From: Strigamia acuminata
Taxonomy: Eukaryota; Arthropoda; Chilopoda; Geophilomorpha; Linotaeniidae
Direction of reading: 5' to 3'
Assembly (NCBI GenBank): GCA_949358305.1
Contig: OX442315.1
Location: 186,001 to 250,000 of the forward strand
DNA length: 64,000 bases
Shown here one piece after another: positions 51,465 through 63,857 of this stretch (position 1 is the stretch's first letter; every line of letters begins with the position of its first letter). Position numbers and translations under genes: made by a program. A model generated the notes under the pieces. That model saw only the letters and a list, made by a program, of their open reading frames with translations, did not search any database and had not been told where the DNA came from.

Positions 51465-54400
51465 ATGATTTCCAGTAGAAGTTCAACTTCCAGGATGTCC
51501 GTCCTCTGGAAGTTGACATCGAGGAAGTGGGTTTTTGCCAACGCAATTGCCATTTACACGCTCAACTCAACTCCCATTATTCGCAAATTTAAAAATATGG
51601 ACGACGAAAATGAGAAAAGCGAAAAAGTGTGCGGATACTTGGAATTGAAGAGCAGATTGGTAAAATCAAAATTAACGTTCTTCTTTTATTAAGAGCGCCA
51701 TAGGCAATGTTTTCTTTCTTTCTTTCGTGTTTTAAGAATTTTTTTCGCCGGTGGAAAAAGTATTGGTTTGTTTTGGATGCAAAAACACTCTTTTATTTCA
51801 AAAGTAAGGAAAAGTATGAGGTACGTTAGTTTTTATTGTAATTCTTCCGTTGGAAAGGAAATATAAAGAAATAGTGATGCATTTCAGCGGTTAGGTCGAT
51901 GCAAAGGATCCATAAACATGTCTTTGGCACAAGCGGTGCATCCTTGCACAATTAGTCGAAGTTATCCCTTGGAAATCGTCACCCGCACGAAAACCGTAGT
52001 CTTGGTAAAGTACTATACGAAGGCCTAGAGGGTCCATTCAATAAAAATACGGAGACTGAAAAGAAACATTCACATTTGTATGGTGGCCCAGAAGGGCCAT
52101 CGTAATTTGTTCAAAAATAGAAAAATTTACACGTGGCCCAGGAGGGCCAAAAAAATAAAAAATTTCTGAAATGAAATTTTTTTGAAATTTTTGAAAAGCC
52201 GTGGCCCAGGAGGGCCATCGACCCAGAAGGGCCACCCAATTTTTTTATAATTTTTAATAAAATATCCATGTGGCCCAGGAGGGCCGTCGGACCAGAAGGG
52301 CCAAAAAAACAAAAAATTACATTAAAATTTTTCATTTTTTTGGCCCTCCTGGGCCACCTAAATGTTTCTATTTTTGAACAAATTGCGATGGCCCTTCTGG
52401 GCCACCATACATTTGATTCGATTTGTGAGAAACTGAATGAGAATTCTCAGTCTCGGTGAAACCATTCACATTTGAATGAGAATTCTCAGTCTCGGTGCAA
52501 ATGGCAGAGTTTACAGTTACGTCACTGTGACGTCACACCCGTTCGAAAACGAGGCTAAGGGGTATAAACAAACCCAAATAGCATAGGATTCTCAATACAA
52601 TGTACATAAAACCTGATTATTTCTTTGGCAAATTTTATTTTAAAGATGAATCGCACATTTTCAAAATTTTTATATGTTTATTAACATACTTTTACTTCTT
52701 TTTAATTATTTTCCACATTTTTTCACTGGTTTAAAATGTTTTTTGGTTTGGTCATTTTTGTCTTCAGATCAGCGGATGGACTAATTGTCAGCATTCAATC
52801 GTCAGCCGACAATTTTTGGCATTCTGCTTGCGAATTTTGGCCGTCAGCTGTCTACTTTTGCGTCCGACCATCAGCCGTCAATTGTCGCGGCCGTCAGCTG
52901 TAGTTTGTCTTCGCCCGACGATTTGTTGGCCGTCAGCTGACGATTTTTGGCCATCGCCGTCGACTGACGCGGCCATCGCCGTCGACTGTCGCGGCCATCG
53001 ACTATCGCGGCCATCAGCTGTTGCGTCCGACTGCTGTTGCGTCCGACTGTCAGCAAACGATTGTTGGCCGACAGCTGACAATTTTTGGCCATCGCTGTCG
53101 ACAGTCGCGGCCGTCAGCTGACGATTTTTGGCCATCGCCGTCGACTGACGCGGCCATCAGCTGTTGCGTTCGACCGTCAGCTGGCGATTGTTGGCCGACA
53201 GCTGACGATTTTTGGCCGTCAGCCGACGACTGATGTGTCCGACCATCAGCCGTCAATTGTCGCGGCCGTCAGCTGTAGATTGTCGCGGCCTTCGCCGTAG
53301 ATTGTCGCGGCCTTCGCCCGACGATTTGAGGCCGTCAGCTGGCGATTGTTGGCCGACAGCTGACAATTTTTGGCCGTTGCTGTCGACTGTCGCGACCGTC
53401 AGCTGCAGATTGACGCGGCCGTCGCTGTCGACTGTCGCGGTCGTCAGCTGGCGATTGTTGACTGTCGACAGTCGGCAGCTGACGGCCAAAAATCGTCAGC
53501 TGACGGCCTCGACAGTCGACAGCGACGGCCGCGTCAATCTGCAGCTGACGGTCGCGACAGTCGACAGCAACAGCCAAAAATTGTCAGCTGTCGGCCAACA
53601 ATCGCCAGCTGACAGTCGGACGCAACAGCAGTCGGACGCAACAGCTGATGGCCGCGATAGTCGACGGCGATGGCCGCGTCAGTCGACGGCGATGGCCAAA
53701 AATTGTCAGCTGACGGCCAACAAATCGTCGGGCGAAGACAAACTACAGCTGACGGCCGCGACAATTGACGGCTGATGGTCGGATGCAAAAGTAGACAGCT
53801 GACGGCCAAAATTCGCAAGCAGAATGCCAAAAATTGTCGGCTGACGATTGACAGCTGACAATTAGTCCATCCGCTGATCTGAAGACAAAAATGACCAAAC
53901 CAAAAAACATTTTAAACCAGTGAAAAAATGTGGAAAATAATTAAAAAGAAGTAAAAGTATGTTAATAAACATATAAAAATTTTGAAAATGTGCGATTCAT
54001 CTTTAAAATAAAATTTGCCAAAGAAATAATCAGGTTTTATGTACATTGTATTGAGAATCCTATGCTATTTGGGTTTGTTTATACCCCTTAGCCTCGTTTT
54101 CGAACGGGTGTGACGTCACAGTGACGTAACTGTAAACTCTGCCATTATCGCAAAAATATAATTTTTATTCTCACTTTCTCAATTTTTCAACAATTTTACA
54201 GTCGGCATGCGACGAAGAAAATCGACAAAAATGGTTGAGAGCTTTGCTCAATTCCCTTCATCTGCCCGAAATCTCAGCGCCCATTATGAGGTTCCGTAGT
54301 TTTTTATTTTTTTTATTTTTTTTTTTTAATTTTAAAATTTAAAATTCAAGAAATATAATGATTTCAAAATTAATCCCAGACGTCTGACGTCACGAATCAG

Positions 54401-54899
54401 CGGGTTCGTGGCGGACGACGAGACCGGCGTGAATGAGAAATGCACACGAGCGAGCACGAGCGAAAACCGAAACGATTCGTTCCGACAGACGCCGCTTCAA
54501 CGGACTCTGTACGAGGAGATTGTGGAAGAAGTAGTTCTGCTCACCGGCCGCAGATTGCTGCATCTCGAGTCGAACGAGAACCAGCACGAGACCAAGCGGC
54601 AATCGCAACGACCGACTCCGCCGAAACCACCGAGAGTGACCCGCAAAAGTTCGTATCGCTGCACGCTCGAAGTGGAACTGAAAACGGACGACAACAGCGA
54701 AATGTACGAGTCCGCCAACGAGTCGTGCTACATCACCGCCGAATCGAGTTCCGACTCCAGTTCCGGATCTAGTTCCAGCTTAAACAGTCGGACGGGAAAA
54801 TGTGCTCCGCAGCGGAGCTTGTCGCTCAACGAAATTGCCGTTCCAGAAAGAGTTTTGCTGAACTGTCGGTCGTTGAATTGCGTCATGTTACGTCATTAA
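51465..54899 (+). CDS. PH-domain protein of unknown specific function
   Basis: Exons: 51465-51659, 51737-51820, 51888-52004, 54202-54290, 54380-54899. A pleckstrin-homology domain spans the first four: VCGYLELKSRL, then FFRRWKKYWFVLDAKTLFYF, then CKGSINMSLAQAV and YPLEIVTRTKTVVL, then DEENRQKWLRALLNSL with the conserved Trp of the C-terminal helix. PH domains bind phosphoinositides or proteins at membranes. The C-terminal 170 residues are Ser/Glu-rich with a Pro motif (RPTPPKPPRV, a possible SH3 ligand) and a Ser-rich run. The start is uncertain: ATGs at 51465, 51495 and 51597 are all in frame. Intron 3 (2.2 kb against about 70 bp for the others) carries two inverted-repeat elements. I cannot name the family. 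Confidence 0.75.
52079..52409. mobile_element. Small inverted-repeat element with GGCCCAGGAGGGCC units
   Basis: A 331-bp element with inverted ends TATGGTGGCCCA/TGGGCCACCATA extending over about 50 bp, flanked by the 6-bp direct repeat CATTTG (52073-52078 and 52410-52415). The interior repeats GGCCCAGGAGGGCCA and GGCCCAGAAGGGCCA several times. It has no coding capacity and lies in PH-gene intron 3. Confidence 0.75.
52500..54146. repeat. Foldback palindrome FB3 (about 1.65 kb)
   Basis: A nearly perfect inverted repeat. Outer arms of about 270 bp start AATGGCAGAGTTTACAG at left and end with the complement at right, and include an identical run through TGACGTCAC and TATACCCCTTAGCC. Inside, from about 52772 and 53875 inward, the arms are arrays of GTCAGCTGACGATTTTTGGCC-type repeats that also invert around a centre near 53460. 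The inner arms begin GGATGGACTAATTGTCAG, close to the tips of FB1. There is no gene and no clear target duplication. It lies in PH-gene intron 3. Confidence 0.85.
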
Positions 54900-55248
54900 A
54901 ATGGTGGTCAAAATGAAAAGATGGCGCATTTATTTCAAATAAAATGTTTTATTATTGCAAATATAATTTATAAAATCCTTCTCCAACGTACACAACATTG
55001 ACATTATAAATTTTTTTTATGTTAATTACAAATTTGTTATTTAAAAAATAAAAATGTAAAATGAATGGAATTGAAGTAACGACTTTGAGTTTACATAATT
55101 TTTCATAAAACAAAAAACATTTAAAAATCTATTCTTCCTTTTTTTTTTCTTCTTTTCTTTTTTATATAAAAGAATTTATATTTTTTTTTATTTTTTTTTT
55201 AAACAAAAAAACATGAAAGGAATTTTTCTTTCTTCTTATTTTGTTTCA
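54900..55248. other. Intergenic 3' region between PH gene and DEK
   Basis: Convergent 3' ends. AATAAA polyadenylation signals for the PH gene occur near 54938, and the rest is AT-rich low complexity. No gene is seen. Confidence 0.6.
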
Positions 55249-55972
55249 TCAAGAGATGATCTGAAATGCGAATAAATTCCGCTTAGAAATGGAATAAAAG
55301 GGAACGGAAAGGACTTGGCATCTCTACAAATGTCACTTTTAATTTCCTATTTAATCTCGTGCCAAGATTCGCCAATTTTACCACCTAATTTCGGGAAATG
55401 CCGAGCCAAATCTCGCAAAATCGCGCAATAAATCTCGAGCCTATTCTAAAATCTTGTGCCGAGCAAACCTCGCAAAATCTCGTGTTCAGTCCTGCAAAAT
55501 CTCAAATCCAAATCTGGAGACATTCAATTTGTGATTTATCGATTTACAGATTTTCAAATGAGTAAATCAACTACAAATATACAAAATTTTGCTTCGTGAG
55601 CGAGATTGAGAGAGCTAAATCTCGCGCCTAGTCTCGCATTTTTCTCGCATGATTGGTGAGGAAGAGAATGAAATAAGTTGCGCAGCTTACCGATCTGACG
55701 GTCGATTTGATGAACTCTTTTCTCGAAGACAGATCGAACTGGGGGAATTTGGCGTACACCTGTTTGCACACGGTCTTCATGGTGATCTCCTCTAAATTAG
55801 CGCCGTCCAATATTCGCTTGATCAGGTCCTTCAGCTCGTCGTTCTGACAAAACAATAACAAATCCGATAATAACGCTTCAAGAACACGTCAATCAAATTA
55901 CTGTCGGCGGCATTTTCCCTTTCTTCACCAACGGCTCTTCGTCCGAACTGTCGCTGTCCGACACGACTGAAA

Positions 55973-56012
<40 letters not shown>

Positions 56013-56083
56013 AATAATAAATAATAATAATAATAAATAATAATAATAATAAATAATAATAATAATAAATAATAATAATAATA

Positions 56084-56114
<31 letters not shown>

Positions 56115-57883
56115 CAAATAAATAAAATCCAAATCAGACCAAATCGAATCGAATCAAATGAGCATTGTTACGTTTGCGTTTGTTTTTTCCTTTGGCCGTT
56201 TTGTTGTCCACTTTTTTCGTCTCTTTTGGCGAACTCTTCTCTTCGTCCTCGTCTTTTTGTTTCGCGACGTTGTTCTCGTTCTTCTCGTCGTCTTCAGTTT
56301 TCTCGTTCTTCTCGTCCTCGTCGTCCTCGTCGTCTTTATCGTTCTCGTCCTCCTCGCTGCCGGACTCCGACTTCATTTCGTCCTCGCTCTTTTTAGAGTT
56401 TCTCGCCGTGCTCGAATTTTTCGCTTTTTTCGTCTTCCTCGACGACGATTCTGTTAAAACCACGTGCAATGAGGACGCTTTCATCGTTATATCTTTCAAT
56501 TTGCATCGATTAAAACCAATAAAATGCATTTTTTCAGATAAAATCGCGTCGTTTTATAGAAAAAATGCATTTTTTTTTCACATAAAAAAATCGTTAAATT
56601 TTGAAATTTAAAAAACGAGCGATGTGATCGTCTGACTTTTTGCTTGTGTTTGTTTCGTCGCGGACAGTTCGGGCTTGAGAAGAAACTCCAGGACCCTCGT
56701 AACGATGTCGTCTTTGGTGCCACCTCTTTCCAGACACATAACTTCGCACATTTTCTTCAAGATCGACGTAGTCAACCTGAAACCAAATACAAAAACAACG
56801 AAATGAAAACGAAAACAACTTCAAATACTCACTTGTCCAAACTGTTCTTCTTTTTCTCGAATTCTGACGAGTCTTTGTCGAAAGAAAACCCGTTGAAGCG
56901 GCGAATATTTTTCCTGATTTCGTTCGGCTGCCAAAAAGAACAAAAATGTCGATTAATTTGCTTTTATCCCAATTTCCCTCTCGTTTAAATGACAAATATC
57001 GACATTTGCGCCTAGAAATAATTGTTTTGGCTAACAAAGTTGCAACAAACGACATTTCTTGACGCAACAATGTATAAGGCCCAATTACACAACAATTACA
57101 CTCAACTGCACCGAGCCTATTAAACAAGAGTTTGTGAAGCGGCTTCAAATCTTCGACTTTCATTTTCTGCAACTGGTGTTCGACTAGTGAATTAAAAAAT
57201 AAATTAAATAAATTAAATAAATTAAATAAATTAAATAAATTAAATAAATGTAAAATGTAATCGCTCACGTTGAGGACAGTCGCCGAGTTTGGTTCCCTTT
57301 CCGTCGCAAATCTCCGTCTTTTTCTCCTTGCTCGCCTTGTGGAAGCTGAGCGCGAGACGTTCAACTTTCTTGCGCTCGCGCGCGCCAGTCACTTCGAGCG
57401 GCAGATCGAGCAAGCCGGCTGCAAGAATCGACACCTTTTTCAATTGAAGAACACGATTTTGGCACGTTTTCTCGCTTTCTTACGTTTCAATTCCTCTCGA
57501 TCGTCGTCGTCCTCGTCGTCTTCTTCCTCCGACTCGGAATCCTCTTTCACTTTCTTCGATTTTCCAACGGTTTTTTTCGAATTTTTCTCCATTTTCTCTT
57601 TGATTTCCGAATCCGAATCCGACAATTCCTCCTTGTTGTTGTTATCTTGGCCCTGGAAAGACGAAAAGGCGCAATTAATAACGATTTCGACGATTTTAAG
57701 TTTGCTCAATCGTAAATGACGTCAAATTTTTAATTAAAACTTTGCAAAGTTCAGTTGGCCGAGAGTGAGTGGAGTTTTGGAGGATGTTGATTAGATGCAC
57801 GTTTGGGAGTTTATTCGCGGTTCTTGGCTCGATTTTCTTACCTTTTTCAACTCGCTCGTCTGAGTTTTCGTCGTTGATGACAT
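55249..57883 (-). CDS. DEK: DEK, chromatin-associated DNA-binding protein
   Basis: DEK is an abundant nuclear protein that binds structured DNA and histones and affects chromatin topology and splicing. Minus-strand exons: 57883-57842, 57652-57484, 57418-57269, 57183-57107, 56927-56833, 56776-56637, 56450-56172, 55966-55902, 55843-55691, 55260-55249 (393 residues). An acidic and Lys-rich N-terminus is followed by the SAP-box region (LLDLPLEVTGARERKKVERL, KGTKLGDCPQ, KVEDLKPLHKLLFNRLGA, IRKNIRRFNGFSFDK, LTTSILKKMCEVMCLERGG). Next is a long acidic stretch, and then the DEK-C domain (LIKRILDGANLEEITMK, CKQVYAKFPQFDLSSRKEFI) ending VRSIIS. Length and order agree with the family. The last exon is only 12 bases. 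Confidence 0.93.
55970..56118. repeat. (AATAA)/(AAT)n microsatellite in a DEK intron
   Basis: About 150 bp of AATA and AAT repeats filling most of the intron between DEK exons 7 and 8. Confidence 0.95.
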
Positions 57884-59172
57884 TTTGACTGCTTTTCATT
57901 CAAAATGGCGGGTACTGATGGACCGCGAAAAATATAACCAATCAACGATCGTCTTTCTTTATTACGCAGAGTACCCTAACGACAACTTACGCGTAATTTC
58001 ATTGGTCTCTTTAAATTTTTTATACTGTGGAATTTAAGATTTAAACAATAAAATCAGAAATCAAATTACACGTTTTATAAAACCTTTATCTTTTTCTTTT
58101 TTTTAAAAGCATTTTCCAATTCATCGTTTTACCGGATTCGTAGCAAACAAATAAATAAATAAATAAATAAATAATCGGGACACCTGGCGACGATAAGCGG
58201 AACGCGAAATCACGAAAGTGTTCACGTGCTCATCACATGGACAGCTGACAGGAAGCACGTGCAGTGAGTTGACTTTCGAAGAACGCTCGCCCCTTTGGAC
58301 CCATTCGTGTTAGTCGAACGCGATTTTCGGTTATACAAGATTTATCAGCAAATTTAGCGATCATCAGCTCTCGAGTAAGTAGAAAAAGTGTAAAAATAGT
58401 GAAGAAAATCGTGAGTGGGAGCGATTTTGCTGCTCAATGGTCAATGTCCGATCGTAGATCAGGGAGGGGGACCCGTCAATCAATGACCGCGCCAATATTT
58501 TATTTTATTTGCTTTTAGTGCCCAAAAATGCAGAAATTGGCGGATCAAAGCAAATATTATTTATTTTATTATTTATTTATTTAAAACAAAATTAAATAAA
58601 TAAATAATATTTGCTTTTATCTCTTTATCACGACATAAATCGGATAGGAGAGAAAATATGCTTTATTTCGTCATTTAGCAATGACTGATAATGGTTATCT
58701 TCGCCTTTGTTGTGACTGCATTACCGTGAGTCACTACCGCAAGATACAGGAGATGATTTATCCGATTCCCGTATAGTTGCGAATACACCGATGTCTGATG
58801 ATGAGTCATTGTGTGTTCACAAGTGGACTGGAAATAATACGTGGTAGAAGTTTGGCTTTAAATTGAAGAGTTGATCGCTATTCGATGCTCACCGAGGCGA
58901 TTTTCCTGGCTTTGCACCGGTGGTGCAAAGCCAGGCATTGTATATTGACCGCAAGCTCGTAAATGAAGGCGTTTTAATCGGTTTTGTTTGGTAAGTTGAG
59001 TTCCGACGATTCAAATAATAGAGGAGGAAATGGTGAGCGATTTAATTTTCCCATGATTCCGCGCGCCATTTTGCTATTTTTTGTCGTTGTTGTTTTGTTT
59101 TATTGAAATTTTTTTTTCTTCTTTTTTTCGTGTTTAGATTAAAATCGTTGATGAATTAATCCAGAATCCAAG
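57884..59172 (+). promoter_or_regulatory. DEK/RNF144 divergent promoter region and RNF144 5' leader
   Basis: The first 400 bp separate the DEK start from a likely non-coding first exon of the RNF144 gene, which probably ends at a GTAAGT donor near 58374. The matching acceptor would be TGTTTAG near 59137, followed by ATG at 59173. The presumed intron contains two hairpins: 58547-58617 (19-bp arms) and 58905-58935 (14-bp perfect stem, 3-base loop). Confidence 0.5.
58905..58935. repeat. Perfect 14-bp hairpin in the RNF144 leader intron
   Basis: CCTGGCTTTGCACC pairs exactly with GGTGCAAAGCCAGG across the loop GGT. There is no polyuridine tract or coding context. It could be a small structured RNA element, a MITE remnant or chance. 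Confidence 0.8.
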
Positions 59173-60931
59173 ATGCCGAACGTAACGAGTTTTTTAAAAC
59201 CGGGCAAAAAACACGCGGAGAAACCGCAACTGCTGGCCACAGACCGGAGCGGCGTGTCGCCGACTCGCTCGGGCCATTTTTGGCGTCAGAAAAACGGAAA
59301 AAACAATTTGATTCTGCCGAAAAGCGGTTCGCAGTCGCGCATCCAGTTGCCAGATGCCAATTCGTCGCCGCAAATAGCGAAATGCAACACGGTGGCCAAC
59401 TTTGACAACTGCACGACGTCGTCTTCCAACAGCACGAACCTGTCGGTGAAATGCAGCAGCGTGGCGTCGTTCGGGCCGCTGCGCCGGGCCGGCAGTTCGC
59501 TCTGCGCCAGTTTGGCCAGTCTGGGCCTGTCGGTCAAGTGCCCGAGCCAGAAGAGTTTAGGCGTGACGTCGCAGCTCGAACTTTGTCGTCTGTGTCTGTG
59601 CGACATGCCCGCCTCGCAGATGCTGAGTCTGCGCCATTGCGGCTGCAAGTATTGCCATTACTGTTTGCAGCAGTACGTCGGCTTCCAGGTCACCGATGGC
59701 AACGTCAATGTCACTTGTCCCGATGCCGGATGCGAGAAGGGAGGCATTTTATCTCGAGATGAAGTATTATACACAGCCATTTTGTTTTGTTTTGTTTTGT
59801 TTCTAATTTTTGTTTTGTTTTGTTCGCTAGATTTCGTCGTTGGTTGATGTACAGTTGTTCGATAAGTTTCAGCGCTATAAATTAAATTACGGTGAGCAAA
59901 TTAACTTAATTGTGGAAAATTTTTGTTGTTTTTATTTTGCAATGTGTGGAAAAATGTGGTCCAAGGCCGCGGCAGCAGCTGTTAAATAATAAATAGCAAA
60001 CGGTGCTCTTAATTTAGCCCGAACAAGCTGCAAATTAACTTGGCATCAACAACAACAAGTGTTCTTAGCACTAGAGTGTCCACTCCATCTGCCTACGTCA
60101 CAAATAGCCCCAATAAAATCTTTGTCTTAATCCCCCAACTCTCCAGCCTAGTGCACCGTTATTTCTTTCACTCTCCAAAACGCAAACTTTGTTTAATATA
60201 CAACAAGCAGATCGTTTAATTGCGTGTTTGTTTGATTCGCAGAAGTGGCGTTGGACCCGACTCGCGCGTGGTGCCCGAACGCGGGCTGCGACACCATCTG
60301 CAGCGTGGCGGCGGGCGCCGAGCTTCCGCTGTCGGTCGTGTGCCCGTCGTGCCAGCTCAATTTCTGCTCGAGATGCAAATTCAAGTGGCACGAGAACGAG
60401 ACGTGCGAGACGAACGCGCGCAAGAAGTCGCGACTCGAGAGCTGCGACGAGGGACTCATTTTGTGCGAGGATGAGGACGCGTGCATCAAGAGGTGTCCGC
60501 TGTGCCGCATGCCCATCGAACGCGACGAGGGCTGCGCGCAGATGATGTGCAAACGGTGCAAACACGTGTTTTGCTGGTACTGTTTGGCGTCGCTCGACGT
60601 AAGTTTGCGAGTTGCAATAAATTAAATAAAATAAAATTTTATTTTTAATTTTTTAATTTAGGATGATTTTCTGTTGCGGCATTACGACAAGGGGCCGTGC
60701 AAGAATAAGCTGGGGCACTCGAAGGCGTCGGTGTTTTGGCACAGGACGCAGGTGGTGGGCATCTTCGCGGGATTTGGACTTTTGCTTTTGGTCGCCTCGC
60801 CGTTTTTGCTGCTCGTGGCGCCGTGCATTCTGTGCAGCAATTGCAGCGGGAGTTGCAACAACGCGTGCGTAAAAGACAATAACGACGAAGGCAGTTCGGG
60901 CGCGGTGGCCGCGGCCGCGACTAATATTTAA
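59173..60931 (+). CDS. RNF144: RNF144-type RBR E3 ubiquitin ligase with C-terminal membrane anchor
   Basis: RBR ligases take ubiquitin from an E2 onto a RING2 cysteine and pass it to substrates. Exons: 59173-59763, 59831-59891, 60243-60598, 60662-60931 (425 residues). The N-terminal 135 residues are a Ser/Asn-rich extension not found in vertebrate RNF144A. RING1 begins CRLCLCDMP and includes [10 protein letters not shown]. The IBR includes [12 protein letters not shown] and [21 protein letters not shown]2 is [19 protein letters not shown]...CKHVFCWYC; the Cys in DEGCAQM is the expected catalytic one. [14 protein letters not shown] and [19 protein letters not shown] follow, the conserved hydrophobic membrane segment of RNF144A. 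The start is the only good ATG ahead of the conserved part. Confidence 0.93.
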
Positions 60932-62124
<1,193 letters not shown>

Positions 62125-62487
62125 ATTAATGATACAAACATATAGAAATATATTTTGATCGACAATTTGATTAATAAAGGCTCAAAATGAGATGTTTTCA
62201 CTTTCTTTTCCTTCTTTTCTCTTTTCTTTTTCTTAGTTTTTATTAACATAGCTAAATTTGATGTAGAAAGTGCACTTAAATTGAAACATTCATTTGTTTG
62301 TTTGATTTTCGACCATTTGTTTAGTTTCTCGATATTAATGTGTTGTGTAAATCCACAGCGGGCTCTGTAATTACAAGTGTACACACAACTATTTGCTAAA
62401 TTTTCAGTTGCTGTATTAAGATTACATCAATAAAAACCATTTAAATTGCGAGAAATACGTTTCTTTTATTCAATAAATCCATTCAAA

Positions 62488-63857
62488 TCAGCTTTTGCGG
62501 ATCCCGTTTCGAGCTAATTCGTCCGCAGCTTCGTTTCCAGGGATTCCCGAGTGTCCGGCAACGTAAATCTTTTTAGAAACAAAAATCAATATTTTTCCAT
62601 TTTTATTTCTCTATTTTCACGAAATTACCCAATGAACTTTGATTCCGTTTAATGTTGCGTCCAATTCTTCGAAGTCCTCTTTGTTTTTAACCGGTCCTCC
62701 CGAACCTAGTTTCCAATCGTTGCGTTTCCACTTGTTAATCCATCCAGTTATACCTGACAAGTTAAATTTGCGAGATACTTAAACGGACTCCATGTTTTTA
62801 CTAATACCAGTACAGTTGTAAACGGAACACTTGCAAAAATGCACAATGTGTATTCATAACTGTACTGGAATTTGGTAAGTAAGTAAAAATTGCCTTTACT
62901 TTTAATAAGGAATTGACTATCGGTGTGGAGATTTATTTCCTTTAATCCCTCGATTTTTGCCTGTTTGATGGCGCGAATTGCAGCGTGGATTTCCGCTCTG
63001 TTGTTCGTTTGTCGACCCTGGAGCGGTTCGCTCACATTCCTCGAGTTTTCAATGCGAAAAATTTGAATTATAGATATTTTTTGTGATGATTTTTTGAGAT
63101 ATACAATCTGTGATTGGGTCCCCAATAGACGCCTATTCCTCCCCTGGCGCCGTGCCGACCGTTTGCTTCGCACGCACCGTCCGTGTAAATGGAAATACAG
63201 CTCGCATCTTGAAGAAAAAACATTACAAATCAATTTAAACGCGAATTTGATCCTTACTCGGAGTTGTAGACGGTAATTTCGCGTTATGACGCTTCGATTG
63301 ATGAACTTTTCTCGGCTTTTTTGGAGTTAACGATTCGTCTTTGGACGTTTCGACGCGAATTTCTTCAATTATCGAGGTGGTTGGTGTTGATTTTGGTTTC
63401 CCCAGTGGTATATATTCCAGGGTTTGTCCTGTAATCATTAAAATGCAAATAAATTTTCTCCAAATTGTTGATTTTGTTTTGATATACTTTTCTGCGTTGT
63501 TTTGGATTGAAATTCGTTTATAAAATCATTTGCGTCCGCTTCGCAGGCGAATTTCTTAAATTTACAGCCGGGGAATCCTTCCGTTTGAGTTTTACATTCG
63601 TCCCTGCAAGTATAAATTAAAATTTTTTTTAAGATCTCATTTTATTTATTTTTTCTTCAATTTTCTAACCATGAATGAAAAATTCCAATTTTCCTGCCTT
63701 TGGCGACGGCGTAGAAACCGTTTCGCCCCATTATCTTCCTGAAAGCTTCTAGAAATCCAAAGTAAAATTTCTGTTGGTAAGAACTGTTCGTGTGCACATT
63801 CCTTCGCAAGCAACACTGCAATTGCCTGAGCGTGTAGGATAAGCGCACACCCGCCAT
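62488..63857 (-). CDS. RNASEH1: Ribonuclease H1
   Basis: Degrades the RNA strand of RNA:DNA hybrids in nucleus and mitochondria. Minus-strand exons: 63857-63670, 63603-63488, 63428-63258, 63207-63105, 63039-62900, 62753-62629, 62568-62488 (307 residues). The N-terminus (MAGVRLSYTLRQLQCCLRRN) is basic and could be a mitochondrial presequence, with the second Met (IMGRNG) available for a nuclear form. The hybrid-binding domain follows (FYAVAKGRKIGIFHSW, GFPGCKFKKF), then a Lys/Ser linker. The catalytic domain has all four acidic residues: IYTDGAC, NNRAEIHAA, LHTDSQF and GNEAADELA. Length and order match animal RNase H1. Confidence 0.95.

Noticed and set aside
52871-53830. Multiple overlapping open frames in both strands of the FB3 palindrome (Asp/Gly/Gln or Arg/Pro/Ser-rich)
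   Set aside because: They are by-products of a CAGCTGAC-type repeat that is open in several frames and lies in an intron.
56158-56611. Long Phe/Leu/Ser-rich plus-strand frames opposite DEK exon 7
   Set aside because: They are shadows of the acidic Glu/Asp/Lys-rich DEK coding sequence on the other strand.
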